DNA of 64,000 nucleotides from Bradyrhizobium sp. CB82. Its GTDB lineage: Bacteria; Pseudomonadota; Alphaproteobacteria; Rhizobiales; Xanthobacteraceae. A program made the position numbers and the translations under genes. The DNA lies in NCBI RefSeq assembly GCF_029714405.1, contig NZ_CP121651.1:434001-498000 (forward strand), written 5' to 3'. Positions 35,016 through 44,218 of the stretch are shown here, piece after piece. Numbering within the stretch: position 1 is the stretch's first letter; every line of letters starts with the position of its first letter. Under the pieces are notes generated by a model. The model had not been told where the DNA came from. It saw only the letters and a program-made list of their open reading frames with translations, and made no database searches.

Positions 35016-35056
35016 TAGAGCGTGATGACGATACGAAGAAAAGTCATCACGCTCTA
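35016..35056. repeat. Perfect 14-bp inverted repeat
   Basis: TAGAGCGTGATGAC at 35016-35029 and GTCATCACGCTCTA at 35043-35056 with a 13-base loop. Nearby (34920-35003) lie related pieces GAGCATGATCCGG, GGTTTTCCGAAGAGCATGC and ATCACGCTC, members of a palindrome family common between Rhizobiales genes. No T run follows. Confidence 0.6.
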
Positions 35057-35104
35057 ATGCGGACTAGCTCGGTCCTGAGCTGATTGGTTCAATCCTTATT
35101 GAGT

Positions 35105-35400
35105 ACGGACCCTAGGCCTTCGCCGATCAGGAGCTGGCCGACGTCACGGTGTCGACGCTGAGCAAGCCGCAAAGCCGGCCATAGTTGCAGCGCGAGGTGC
35201 CCTCCTCGCCCGGGTGACACGCGCAAGCGACGCGCTGCAGACGGGGCTCGCCGCCTGCGATAAGCTCCCGCAGCCGCTTGGTGGCGGCCTCCGCACGCCG
35301 GGTGCTCGTCGTCGCAGCGCGCCCGCGCTTCGGCGTATCGAAGCCGACTAGCCGCATCGTTTTGCCACCGGTATTGATCGCCCGCATTGCAACACGGAAC
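35105..35400 (-). pseudogene. Thermonuclease (SNase-like) fragment
   Basis: Encodes MRLVGFDTPKRGRA (active-site Arg and Asp), AATKRLRELIAGGEPRLQRV and ACNYGRLCG-like CNYGRLCGLL, as in secreted SNase proteins. The frame then shifts: DVGQLLIGEGLG is readable in another frame just after SVDTV. The first part with the signal peptide is missing. Confidence 0.75.
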
Positions 35401-35447
35401 TGATGGTGGCCCACTCTGTTTGGTACATCATCCAGGCGGAGATCGCA

Positions 35448-35714
35448 GTGCGGATCATTCTGATAACGACGCTTTGCTGGGCGTTGTCGTGCGGATTTGC
35501 GCTGGCACAGCCAGATTCGAAGAAAGACATGAACACGCCAAGCGGGCGCTCGGCACCGGAAGAAAAAGGACAATTGCAGCCACAAGGTTGGACCGGACCG
35601 CTTGAAACAAAATCGGGTGGTGCGCAGCCGGAAAGCCCGCAAGGTCAAAGCCCGCCGGGGATGCAGGCAGCGCCGGACGGATCAACAAAAACAGTTGTTG
35701 AGCCTCGCAAGTGA
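35448..35714 (+). CDS. Small exported hydrophilic protein
   Basis: 88 residues from a GTG at 35448 with GGAG seven bases upstream; an ATG at 35403 in the same frame is the alternative. A signal peptide (VRIILITTLCWALSCGFALA) precedes a low-complexity mature part rich in P, G, Q, S and K (KKDMNTPSGRSAPEEKGQLQ, GGAQPESPQGQSPPGMQAAP). No family recognised; the form is typical of small Bradyrhizobium envelope proteins. Confidence 0.6.
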   Translation: MRIILITTLCWALSCGFALAQPDSKKDMNTPSGRSAPEEKGQLQPQGWTGPLETKSGGAQPESPQGQSPPGMQAAPDGSTKTVVEPRK

Positions 35715-35778
35715 GTCCCGCTCGCTTTGTTTGGTGAGCGATCGGCTTCGCTCAGCGAAGCGCTCTCGCGCGGATTTC

Positions 35779-36270
35779 TCTATTCGACGACCTCCACGTC
35801 GACGTGCGCGATGCCGGCCGAGCTCGCGCGCCGGAGCCAGAGCCAAATCGAGGACACGCCCACGGACGAAAGGGCCGCGATCATTGACAGAGACCACGAC
35901 CGATCGGCCGCCGCGCGACACCCGCAACTTTGTGCCGAACGGCAGGCAGCGATGCGCCGCAGTTAGCAGTCGATCGTCGAAGCGCACGCCGGAGTGCCGT
36001 GCGACTGCCGCTTTCGTTGGAGTAGTAGGAAGCCAAGCCGGAAAAAGGAACGCTCGCACACTGCGCCAGGGTTGACAAACAGGCATAGCAGCGCCCTCCC
36101 CCTAACGGCGCTCTCATAAGACCTCTCTCGGGCTTGGAATAAGCAGCCGCCGTTTCTCGAGGCGCAGATCGGGCGGCCTCGAAGCACGATCCGGCCGTCC
36201 AGACGGTCAGGCCAGCTATCACGCTCCAGCTTGCCGGCGAAAGCATGCGAAAACGCAACGCCAAAACCAT
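35779..36270 (-). pseudogene. rlpA: RlpA-like septal-ring protein, frameshifted
   Basis: A signal-peptide frame starts at 36270 (MLSPASWSVIAGLTVWTAGS) and reaches VPFSGLASYYSNESGSRTA. The double-psi barrel continues in a second frame as SGVRFDDRLLTAAHRCLPFG and VSVNDRGPFVRGRVLDLA, and the tail HVDVEVVE with its stop at 35779 is in a third. Two frameshifts break a small RlpA-type gene whose product would bind or cleave denuded peptidoglycan. Confidence 0.8.
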
Positions 36271-36352
36271 TACCCTTGACGAGCAGCCAGAACGCTGACT
36301 CTGTCACCGCCTCGGCCGGAGCGGGCTGCTCACGATCGTCTGAATTCGGCGC

Positions 36353-36600
36353 TCATGATCGCGCGAAATCGCTGCTCACCATCAGTGAAATATGCATTTT
36401 GCCGTACGACTCGGCCACGATCAGGGTCGAATTATCGGGCATCACCGCCATGCCATTGGGAAAGGCAATCCCGTCCGCCACCTGTCGGGCGGAGCCGTCG
36501 GCTGTGACAACGGCCACGGTCCCGGGGACGAAATCGGCGCCGGCCATCAGGTCGAAACCTGCCGCGTTGACATAGGCGTTGGCGCGACCGTGGTTCGCAC
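36353..36600 (-). pseudogene. SMP-30/gluconolactonase-family fragment
   Basis: Encodes YVNAAGFDLMAGADFVPGTV, AVVTADGSARQVADGIAFPN and GMAVMPDNSTLIVAESYGK, two blades of a SMP-30-type beta-propeller sugar lactonase. Both ends of the gene are missing; the upstream side joins an IS3 orfB fragment at about 36630. Confidence 0.75.
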
Positions 36601-36639
36601 CCGGCGTGGCCGCATGGCCCTGATGCCGTGACGCCACTC

Positions 36640-36898
36640 ACACAACCGCTCGATGCGACCACGGCTCGCTCCGCGGCCCTGAGCCTTCAACTCGACATGG
36701 ATACGCGGGCTGCCATAACGCCCGCGGGTGTCGCGGTGGGCCCGCGTGATGTCGTCGACGAGGTCACGATTGGCGGCAGATCGTCGGCTCTCCAGGCGCG
36801 AGCGCCATGCATAATAGCGCCGGCGAGACGCCGAGCACGTCGCACAGGAGCGTCACCGGATAGTCGGCGCGGCGATCTTCGATAAAGCGGAATCTCAT
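36640..36898 (-). pseudogene. IS3 orfB, N-terminal fragment
   Basis: Begins MRFRFIEDRRADYPVTLLCD, then VLGVSPA, which then shifts frame; WRSRLESRRSAANRDLVDDI and THRDTRGRYGSPRIHVEL-like codons follow. The integrase core is absent. The ATG overlaps the end of the displaced orfA tail. Confidence 0.75.
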
Positions 36899-36932
36899 TT
36901 CGGAACTCCAGCAAAGATCGCAATGGACTTCC

Positions 36933-38533
36933 TAAGAAACAGCCGGATTGGCGTCTCCCGGGCCTGCAATACAAAGCCGAGCGACTTGGCACGGCGTCGA
37001 AGGTTAGCAAGGACGCGGCTGCGGTATTGTTGCTCATAGTGGTCGGCGCCTGGATCCCTGTAGCTCATGCCGTGCCGAAGAGTGTTGTAAAATAGAACTG
37101 CGATCTTCCGAGCGGTCGCTGTTACCGCTTTTGACTTACCCACACGTGAGGATAGTCGGCGATAGAATGCGCGAGCGCCGTATCGCTACGTCCGACGGTC
37201 GTTGCTGCCAACCGCAACAGTGCGGCTGCCCGACCGGAGGATCTCCGTGTCCGCGACGATAGCACCTTGCGGCCGGAAATTTTGTTGCCGGGTGCAAGGC
37301 AGAGCCAGGAGGTGAAGTGCTTAGCACTCGGCCAGGCCCTCAGATCGGTGCCACACTCGCCGACAAGTTTCAATGCCAGCGATGGACCCAACCCATGGAT
37401 CTCGGTCAGATTGACGCCGAGCACTCCGTAGAGTGCGGTTCTGACATCGAAGGTGGGCGTGTTGACTTGCTTAGTCTTGATGCGTGGCTTGGAAAGCTTC
37501 CCGGCCGGCTTTGCGCCCTTACTGTTCAGTGTCGCGATCAGGACCTCGAGCTTGCGATCGCAGTCGAGTATCTTCGCTTGGTAGACGTCGTAAAGTTCCA
37601 GCGATTGGGTCAACGCGAAGACATGTTCGTGTCGATTGTTGCCTACCAGTGCCGCGCGGATCGTCTCGATGGATGAATGGCACCGCACGTCCCGATAGGT
37701 TGCCAAGACGTCAGGATTCCGCTCACCTGCGGCAATGGCTCGGATGATCCGCATGCCGGTTACGCCCGTGATATCCGTGACCACATGATGGAGCTGCAGA
37801 TTCATCTCCATTAGAGCCTTCTGCATATGCTGTATATGGGCGGCGGCATATTCGACCAGTCGCTCCCGTTGACGCAGATACGCGCGCAGGGTTGCGATCT
37901 CAGCATCAGGTCGGAAGCTGCCGCGTAACAGGCCATAGGAATGAAGCTCGCGCAGCCACGCAGCGTCGCTGACGTCGGTCTTGCGTCCAGGAACGTTCTT
38001 GGCGTAGCGCGCATTGACCAAAATCACATCAAACCCGCGCTGCTCCAGAATCTCGTAGACGGGGATCCAATAGATCCCGGTAGATTCCATCGCGACACGC
38101 GTCACGCCGCAGGCTTTGAACCAATCTGCCAGATCATGCAGGTTTTGGGTGAATGTGCCAAAAGAGCGCACAGGTGCGTCGTTAGAAGCGGCGGGGTTAA
38201 CCGCAGCCATATGCATCCTTGATCCGATGTCGATGGCGGCGGCCCCGACGTTGATCAGCTTTAGTTCCGGTCGGGCTCCTGTCGTCCTCTTGGGCATGGC
38301 AAGTCTCCAATCAATGATGAGTAGGAGGGTCTGGGCTATGCCAATCGTCATCTTCCTAATCGGGATCGCCGTCAAAGCAGCGTCACCACTCTCAAGTCCG
38401 CATGCACCCATGGACCATGTTTTTTAACGGGGATTGAGCCTCCAATAATCAAACGGCCGCTACCCTCCCAGCCGCAAAGGATACACAAGGCTGTTTCTAA
38501 GCCGCACAGGCGCGCCGCTGCGCTAGACGGTTT
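36933..38533 (-). mobile_element. IS110 family (IS1111-type) element in IS3 orfA
   Basis: Inverted motifs TAAGAAACAGCC at 36933-36944 and GGCTGTTTCTAA at 38489-38500. It lies inside the codons for ERDILK of orfA; outside it GACATTTTAA and AGGAAGTCC rejoin the orfA frame. Homologous throughout to the element at 19413-21011. Confidence 0.75.
36950..38297 (-). pseudogene. IS110 family transposase (IS1111 type), frameshifted
   Basis: Start at 38297 after GGAGACTTGCC. DEDD motifs are AAIDIGSRMHMAAV, VAMESTGIYWIPVYE and GRKTDVSDAAWLREL. The C-terminal domain has IHGLGPSLALKLVGECG and KHFTSWLCLAPGNKISG. Near 37145 the frame shifts within SDTALAHSIADY; the expected VGKSKAVTATARKIAVLFYN continues in another frame to 36895, ending as an in-frame fusion with the orfA tail SIAIFAGVPK. 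One frameshift makes it inactive. Confidence 0.85.
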
Positions 38534-38817
38534 TTTAAAATGTCGCGCTCCATGCGCAGCCGCTCGTTCTCCCGCTGCAAACGCGCGATCTCCGCCGCGT
38601 GATCCGCCGACGGCAGCGTCGCCTGCGTTGTCGGGCGCCGCGTCGCCGCCGTCGGCTCCAGCCGGGCCCCTCGCTGCTCCACCCACCGCCGCAGCACGGA
38701 ATCGCGCAGGCCAAGCTCCCTGGCAACAGATCCGATCGAGCGCCCGCTCGACACTACGAGATCAACCGCTTGCCGCTTGTAGTCATCCGTAAACGACCGA
38801 CGTTGACGTCCTTCCAT
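38534..38817 (-). pseudogene. IS3-family orfA, interrupted near its end
   Basis: HTH protein: RRSFTDDYKRQAVDLVVSSG, RSIGSVARELGLRDSVLRRW, then a long helix ending RLQRENERLRMERDILK where the IS110 element enters. The foreign tail NRLAQRRACAA leads to a stop at 38497. Confidence 0.85.
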
Positions 38818-38857
38818 CCGACACCTCCTGGCTCTTCGAGCCTACTACAGGTGTCCA

Positions 38858-39218
38858 TCGATTCGGAGGAGGTTCGCGCCCGGAATTAGAGAACCGCCAA
38901 GGCCCGTAGCGGAATTGACTGAAGGTTTTCTTGGTTCCCCCGGATTACGCCTCCCGCAACCCTTCATGCTTTCTGTCGCCAGGCGAATGGTAACTCGTCC
39001 ACAGCTTGGTGTGTCATCTCGCATCGGCAGAGCGAAATTGCTCAATAAGGCTGCCGGGCCCCTTTGGCATGCTGATGATATTGCTTTTTCTGTTCGGGTC
39101 CGTTGCTACAAAGCGCTTTCTTTACGCTCCTTTATCGAACAGCATACGCTTGATGCTGCTGACGGGAGCACTAAGGTCGCAAAGGCACTGTTCCCATTGC
39201 TCGCAGGCGATGTAGGCT
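38858..39218. other. Gap with no recognisable gene
   Basis: Begins with CCCGGAATTAGAGAACCGCC at 38880, the same string found at the right end of the IS110 twins, so a sliver of such an end may be present. Nothing else is recognised. Confidence 0.45.
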
Positions 39219-39641
39219 TCATTGTTTTAATTTTTTCGGCACGCGCTTTTTTGGTTTTGGACCACCTGGCGCCCCGGCATCGTCCCCATGGCAAGGCCAA
39301 GCATCTCTGAACGCCTCGAGAGCAAGGGTAATCCCCGGTTCATTCAGTCGATCCGGATTATTGTCAATGTATTGAAGAAGGATCTTGGCACTTTCCAAGG
39401 CACTGCCTTGCGCTGGGGGGCATGCACGCACCTCAGCTGGCAGATTTGGTGAAAAGAGCATCGCAGTCTCGATCATTCCCTCACATGAGCCGGCGAGCCG
39501 GGCTTCGTCCTGATCACGAAACGATTTCTGAACAAGTAGCCCGCAAGATCTCTGCGCGTCGGTTCCTTTATCGACGACCGTGCCGCTGACCCTTCCAATG
39601 AGCAAAAGGGCTAGGCCGGCAAGAATGATGTAGACCCGCAT
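39219..39641 (-). CDS. Rap1a/Tai-like small periplasmic protein
   Basis: 140 residues from the ATG at 39641, after GGGGGACGCCA. Signal peptide MRVYIILAGLALLLIGRVSG, then SCGLLVQKSF, GSCEGMIETAMLF, VRACPPAQGSALESAKILLQ and ALEAFRDAWPC. The four cysteines and the C-x-G...P-x-(x)-Q pattern match the Rap1a/Tai immunity-protein fold. Many such proteins stand alone, without a cognate toxin, and none is visible here. The lysine-rich tail PKPKKRVPKKLKQ is unusual. Confidence 0.7.
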   Translation of the reverse strand: MRVYIILAGLALLLIGRVSGTVVDKGTDAQRSCGLLVQKSFRDQDEARLAGSCEGMIETAMLFSPNLPAEVRACPPAQGSALESAKILLQYIDNNPDRLNEPGITLALEAFRDAWPCHGDDAGAPGGPKPKKRVPKKLKQ

Positions 39642-39679
39642 TGGCGTCCCCCGAATACCGGCGCAATAACAGCCGCGAT

Positions 39680-39823
39680 CAGTGCACTGATGGCACAAAT
39701 TTCGATCCGGCGCGTCCCTTGCGCGAAATTTTGATGGACTACAGACAGATTCCGGAGAGCGTCCATCAACCTGCCGCCTACGCGAGCCGCATTGATCGAT
39801 TGGTGTCAATGCTCGACCGTTAA
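39680..39823 (+). pseudogene. B12-binding radical SAM (DUF4070) C-terminal remnant
   Basis: Encodes QCTDGTNFDPARPLREILMD, then YRQIPESVHQPAAYASRIDR and LVSMLDR. This matches QCTLGCNFDTMRPLREILAD and SPAAYARRLSRLAAMLDR in the intact gene at 45778-47394. Nothing else of the gene remains, so it is the fossil of a paralogue. Confidence 0.8.
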
Positions 39824-40108
39824 GGCACGTCCAACGACTGCCTGTCGATGACCTCTTTTTCTAGGACGAGCGCTAGAGACTGTACCTCGGATCGTTACGC
39901 CATTCGCGGTCGCCTTGATCGCGGGCTATGCGAAGCTTGGGCTTTTCGCGGCGGGCCCTCCAACCGATCGACGGTTGTTTGGCAGCCTTCGACGGTCAAT
40001 ATTGCGCCCCCACTCTCTCGGATGACGCCGCTCACTGAATTCGTGGAAGATCCGGCGCCTATCGAGACCGCTGATCAGGAAAGCTGCATGAGCTCAACAC
40101 TGAGGGAC

Positions 40109-40807
40109 CTAACCTCGTTCAGGTTCAAGCTGCACCGTTTTTCGTCCGCCGTTCAGCTCTCTGAGTCGGTTTACATATTCCTCAGGCTTTAACAGATGAA
40201 ACGGAGCGTTGAGACCCATGAAAGTCGCTATGCGTCCGATAAAAGCAGTGCAGTTGGTCGTTGCTGCATTCCACACCGGCGAAGTCTCCTGCAGGTGTTT
40301 GATGTAAGCAAAGACCCTCTCGGCATCGGCCTCATTCAAATAGACGCGATAGCTGGCCGTCAGATATTGCTCGTCAAGATCACCATAGGTCGCACCTGTC
40401 TCAGAGGGGACAAATATGAGGTGTCCCAAGATGTACGGCAGCTCGTCGCCGGCCGGAGCCAGACCCGCGACCTCGACCTGCTTTTCGTTCGTCTTTCCGT
40501 ACCAGATGAATGCATGACCGTACGTTGCTGCCGTACGGGCACGAAAATCAACATAGTAGGGACCCTTGGCAGCAGCTCTTACTGGCTTTACATCTGAGGT
40601 GGCCAGCGGGGCACCCGGCGTAACAGCGGCCATGCTCTCCGCATGCTTCGTCGCCGAATTGGGGAGAGCGTCCCGTTGCTGATGGTCGGGACGCGCCGCG
40701 AGTGGTTGTGCACTACTGATCCCGGCTCCCAAGCCTACAAAAGCCGCCAACATGGCGGCCCTCGCAAGAAGCTCCAAGCCCGGATATTTCCGATTCACTC
40801 CCGCCAT
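40109..40807 (-). CDS. Exported conserved hypothetical protein with His/Cys pair
   Basis: 232 residues. Signal peptide about residues 12-33 (LARAAMLAAFVGLGAGISSA). The mature part contains YVDFRARTAATYGHAFIWYG near 85 and SPVWNAATTNCTAFIGRIAT near 182. A conserved His in a GHAF-type strand and Cys in NCTAF recall papain-fold envelope proteins of the DUF4105 kind. I cannot assign a reaction. The start at 40807 gives the best signal peptide. It stands alone. Confidence 0.7.
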   Translation of the reverse strand: MAGVNRKYPGLELLARAAMLAAFVGLGAGISSAQPLAARPDHQQRDALPNSATKHAESMAAVTPGAPLATSDVKPVRAAAKGPYYVDFRARTAATYGHAFIWYGKTNEKQVEVAGLAPAGDELPYILGHLIFVPSETGATYGDLDEQYLTASYRVYLNEADAERVFAYIKHLQETSPVWNAATTNCTAFIGRIATFMGLNAPFHLLKPEEYVNRLRELNGGRKTVQLEPERG

Positions 40808-40896
40808 CTTCGAAGCCTCTTGGATCCAAGATCCGATGCCACAGGCAGTCCGCCCACCCCAAACGAACGCCGCTGGCGTACGAATGGATAGTCAGA

Positions 40897-41109
40897 TCAA
40901 CCTTTGGTCACCAACGGAGCCGGGGCCGCGACCGGGTATTTGCCCACGGGGCTCTTACCAACGGGGTATTTGCCGACGGGATATTTGCCAACCGGCGTGG
41001 GAGCGGCGGCAACCGGCTGAGGCCGTGGCATGTCGGCAGCAACTGCTGTTCCCACGAAAGCCAAAGAAGCGATACCAAGGACCACGAATTTCAACATTGG
41101 GTTCACCAT
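40897..41109 (-). CDS. Small exported protein with PVGKY repeats
   Basis: 70 residues. A signal peptide (MLKFVVLGIASLAFVGTAVA, cleavage near AAD) is followed by four near-perfect five-residue repeats, PVGKY-PVGKY-PVGKS-PVGKY, and a short alanine/proline tail. The mature peptide is only about 45 residues and basic. Starts at 41109 and 41097 are both possible. No family recognised; a peptide binding the cell surface or peptidoglycan is conceivable but unsupported. Confidence 0.6.
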   Translation of the reverse strand: MVNPMLKFVVLGIASLAFVGTAVAADMPRPQPVAAAPTPVGKYPVGKYPVGKSPVGKYPVAAPAPLVTKG

Positions 41110-41295
41110 GATTCGGTAGTTGGAATTCACATGACACGCATAGAAATAACCTGACGCTCGCCACGACAGCAATGAATAGGCCGAGGAGTCGGCAGTTTCG
41201 AAAACTTTTTTTGCCGTATGTTGCGAAAATGGCACGCAAATTGAGCTGTTTGGTTCCAAGTCGATTTCGTGGGCCCCCATAGGTCGGGACCTACC

Positions 41296-41880
41296 TCAGA
41301 GTATCCACGGAAAGACTCGACCGGTCCGCGCCATATACTCGCGATACCTGTCGCCAAACGTCTGCAGCATCATTCGCTCTTCTCTTGCGACGCGGCCAAA
41401 GAACAAAATTCCGAAGCCGGCCAGACCCGCGAAACCGGCAATCCAATTAGGCAGCAGCAATGCCTGGGCGATAGCCCACAGCCAAAATGCCGAATACATC
41501 GGGTGTCTAACTCTCCGGTAAATCCCTTCCATTACGAGTTCATGGTTCTCCCGCACGTCGAGACTTATCGACCAATTCCGGCCGAGTGCACGGTGAGTCA
41601 GGTGAAAGACGCCCAAAGCCGCAATCGCAAAGAGAGATCCGAGCCAAGCCAACCAGGGATAAAAGCTGTGAGCTGCGAAACGAGGTATTCCTGTCGCTAC
41701 GTAGACGAGCGGCACAAGTCCAAGCCCCGAAAGAGATATGAGCAGGAGCGTAGTTTCCAGCGGGCCGCGAGCGCTCCACACAATCCTCGCACGGCGGGAA
41801 CGCCGCGCGTACTTATAGCGTATGAGGTACCAGCCGATCGCCAATGCAACGAAAATCACTTCCGAAATGGTGGGCGTCAT
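41296..41880 (-). CDS. ICMT/PEMT-like membrane methyltransferase
   Basis: 194 residues with about five membrane segments (SEVIFVALAIGWYLI, TTLLLISLSGLGLVPLVYV, LAWLGSLFAIAALGVF, AFWLWAIAQALLLPNWIA, GFAGLAGFGILFF). The C-terminal SAM-binding signature is clear: GIYRRVRHPMYS near 120 and REERMMLQTFGDRYREYMAR near 165. These define the isoprenylcysteine carboxyl methyltransferase / phospholipid methyltransferase superfamily. Bacterial members methylate small lipids or unknown amphiphiles. It ends 3 bp after the upstream hydrolase stop region, consistent with one operon with 41886. Confidence 0.85.
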   Translation of the reverse strand: MTPTISEVIFVALAIGWYLIRYKYARRSRRARIVWSARGPLETTLLLISLSGLGLVPLVYVATGIPRFAAHSFYPWLAWLGSLFAIAALGVFHLTHRALGRNWSISLDVRENHELVMEGIYRRVRHPMYSAFWLWAIAQALLLPNWIAGFAGLAGFGILFFGRVAREERMMLQTFGDRYREYMARTGRVFPWIL

Positions 41881-41885
41881 TTGAA

Positions 41886-43148
41886 TTAGGCTGCCGCGCC
41901 CGGACGACCCGGCAGTTCGTTTTCCGACAGCGGTACGCTCGCAATAAGTCCTCCGTCGTCAGCGATCATCGACACGGCGCCATCCGGGGCGAGCGTCTGG
42001 GACTTGGCTGAAATAGGTCCGCATGTGAGCATGAAGTAATCGTACGATGTTCGCCTGTCATTTCCACTGACGAACTGGCAGTGCACGCGGAAGAAATTGA
42101 AGCGGATGCGTTGATACATGTCGTGGTCAAGCATTCGACTAATCTTCACGACCCTGACGGTCGCCTCGTTTTCTGTCGACAAGCCCATATCGGCCATTGG
42201 CCGGCTTTTGTAAAAGTTCAACAGGTCGATGAGGGCCTGATAGTCGCCCCAGAAGATCGCGTGCGACTTGGCGACGCGTTCCACCGTCGTGCGAAAGCGT
42301 ATTGCCTTCGGGTGCAGGCCAATCTTGAGTATGGATGATCCAACGCTCAAGAATGTGACGGGAATTTTGTTCTGACCGAGCGCAGGGTCCAGCTTCAATG
42401 CGCGATCAAGTAGATCAACCGCAAGTACGGCGCCGAGACTGTGGCCTATGACCAAAATTTCGTCTGCGGCAGAGTTGCTCGCCGCAGCCACGAGCTCCGC
42501 GGCCAACCTGTCCAGCCTTTGCTCGATTTCCGAATTACCGCATCGAATATACTCGCGAGAAAAAATCCAATCGTCGAACAAGTCGCCTAGGTGCAGCCAG
42601 CGCCACGGGCCGGCCAAAACGGCTGCGAACCCGACGAGACCGCCACCGGTAGCAATGGGAATTGATCCGGTGATTTTGAATGCAAGCACGCCAATCAAGA
42701 AGGCGGCCGCGATGAGCAGTCCGAACATGACCAATGGATAGAGAAAGAAAAGTGCGTAGCGCCAGTTGGCCAGCAAGTAGCGCCAAAGAGTGCCGGACAA
42801 AACGAAATCGAGAAACGCAAGAATGCCGACGGAAATGCGTGAGCCAATGCTTCGACGCCCGAAGGCCTCAATTACGTCGTGCCATCGGACCAGACGGTAA
42901 TCGGTTTCGACGTGCCAATCGGGGCCGGTTGTCGTCACATTCCATTGCATCTGGTCGGCAGTATCATGCGAACCGTCAACGGCCGCTTTCACTGACCAGG
43001 TATGTTGGAACCTGGCAATCTCGCGCACAAAGCGTCGTTGCGCGCTGACATGCGACGTGATTGGATCATAGCCGCCGATATGGAATACCAGTCGCTTCGC
43101 TATAGGCTTTCCGGACAGGGTCTTACCGGCGACTATCCGCGGATTCAT
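41886..43148 (-). CDS. Membrane-anchored alpha/beta hydrolase
   Basis: 420 residues from the ATG at 43148 (43211 is an alternative). The N terminus has a lipase-type opening, KRLVFHIGGYDP near 18. Two or three membrane segments lie near 130-185 (YALFFLYPLVMFGLLIAAAF, GGGLVGFAAVLAGPW). The nucleophile elbow LVIGHSLGAVLAVDLLDR is near 235. The hydrophobic insert separates the first strand from the nucleophile, an unusual arrangement. It is transcribed with the downstream methyltransferase gene, 5 bp away, so both may act on lipid substrates. Confidence 0.75.
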   Translation of the reverse strand: MNPRIVAGKTLSGKPIAKRLVFHIGGYDPITSHVSAQRRFVREIARFQHTWSVKAAVDGSHDTADQMQWNVTTTGPDWHVETDYRLVRWHDVIEAFGRRSIGSRISVGILAFLDFVLSGTLWRYLLANWRYALFFLYPLVMFGLLIAAAFLIGVLAFKITGSIPIATGGGLVGFAAVLAGPWRWLHLGDLFDDWIFSREYIRCGNSEIEQRLDRLAAELVAAASNSAADEILVIGHSLGAVLAVDLLDRALKLDPALGQNKIPVTFLSVGSSILKIGLHPKAIRFRTTVERVAKSHAIFWGDYQALIDLLNFYKSRPMADMGLSTENEATVRVVKISRMLDHDMYQRIRFNFFRVHCQFVSGNDRRTSYDYFMLTCGPISAKSQTLAPDGAVSMIADDGGLIASVPLSENELPGRPGAAA

Positions 43149-43255
43149 CGTGCTACTCACTGCCCACGCGTCAATCGACCTGAAATCAAATGACAGAACG
43201 TTTGACGCCAAGGGTTGTCAAGAGAGAATCGACCAGTTATTGGGGAACAGTGTCG

Positions 43256-44038
43256 ATGTATTTTGCCATGCGCGTAATCCGAACCGCTCGAACAGTAGCG
43301 TCGATCGGTGCTGCCATGATGATCGGATTGTCCAGCACGGCGCCCTCTCGAGCACAGGACGAGATATCATCTGGAGAGAGATGCCTTGCGGCAAACTTGG
43401 ATGTCTCGTTGGGCACACAATTGCCCCATACGGCGGCGCGTTTGAGATCTGGCGAGCCGTTAAAGATTGTAGCGATCGGATCATCGTCGACAGTGGGACT
43501 CTGGGTGTTTAGGTCCGCGGCCACATATCCAGAGGTGATGCGCCGGGAGCTCTCGAGGCTTAGATCGAACGCCAAGATCAACGTCATCAACAGCGGTCGA
43601 ATCGGCGACACAATTCCGAACAACATCGCACGCTTCGAGCGTGACGTTTTCGCCCACGCACCTGATCTCGTTATCTGGCAATTGGGCACCAATGACGTCG
43701 CCTGGGGTGGCCGGCCGGACCAAGGGCTCAAGAGGAGCGTTCTTGAAGGGGTAAGGGCCCTTAAGGCAGGGTCTGCCGATGTCGTGCTGATGGATCTGCA
43801 ATATGCGCCGCAGGTGCTCGCTTCCGCTAGCTACCCAACTATGGAGGGAATCATCGCCGATGTCGCGAAGCAGGAACGGGTCGGGCTATTCTCTCGTTTT
43901 GCGCTGATGCGAAATTCGATCAATGCCGGAGTTGCGCAAAGCGCGCTTGTAACGTGGGACGGATTGCACAACACCGCAGATGGTTATGATTGCATTGGAC
44001 GAGCCCTTGCCCGAGCCATCTCAACGAGTGCGCGTTGA
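43256..44038 (+). CDS. Exported SGNH/GDSL hydrolase
   Basis: 260 residues. Signal peptide RTARTVASIGAAMMIGLSST, cleavage near PSRAQ. SGNH blocks: IVAIGSSSTVG (block I, catalytic Ser), INSGRIGDT (block II, Gly), QLGTNDVAW (block III, Asn), and WDGLHNTADGYD (block V, Asp and His). It is a periplasmic esterase or deacetylase; bacterial relatives act on acetylated sugars, lipids or thioesters. The start at 43256 is chosen for the signal peptide. It is divergent from the hydrolase at 41886. Confidence 0.88.
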   Translation: MYFAMRVIRTARTVASIGAAMMIGLSSTAPSRAQDEISSGERCLAANLDVSLGTQLPHTAARLRSGEPLKIVAIGSSSTVGLWVFRSAATYPEVMRRELSRLRSNAKINVINSGRIGDTIPNNIARFERDVFAHAPDLVIWQLGTNDVAWGGRPDQGLKRSVLEGVRALKAGSADVVLMDLQYAPQVLASASYPTMEGIIADVAKQERVGLFSRFALMRNSINAGVAQSALVTWDGLHNTADGYDCIGRALARAISTSAR

Positions 44039-44218
44039 GAGGCCCGAGCTCAGGCGAATCGAAGGCTGCGGCTTCGCATGAGTTTGGGCACCGGCCCGGA
44101 CAGCGGCGCCGAGCGTGCAGATGACTGCCAACGCGAAAAGACCAATTCTCCTCGACAATCACCGCAGCTCTGGCAGCGGTGACAGCAATTCGCTCCGACG
44201 CTGTCAGGAGGTGCGCTC

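Larger units (their letters stand above)
36630..38857 (-). mobile_element. IS3-family element 3, split by IS1111-type element
   Basis: The right tip (TGGACACCTGTAG on the reverse strand) ends at 38857. orfA spans about 38534-38817, its last codons reappear at 36899-36932, and the start of orfB lies at 36640-36898. The rest of orfB and the left tip are lost. Confidence 0.75.

Noticed and set aside
41540..42340. Forward frames opposite the hydrolase and methyltransferase genes
   Set aside because: No ribosome sites or motifs; the reverse-strand genes have clear domains.
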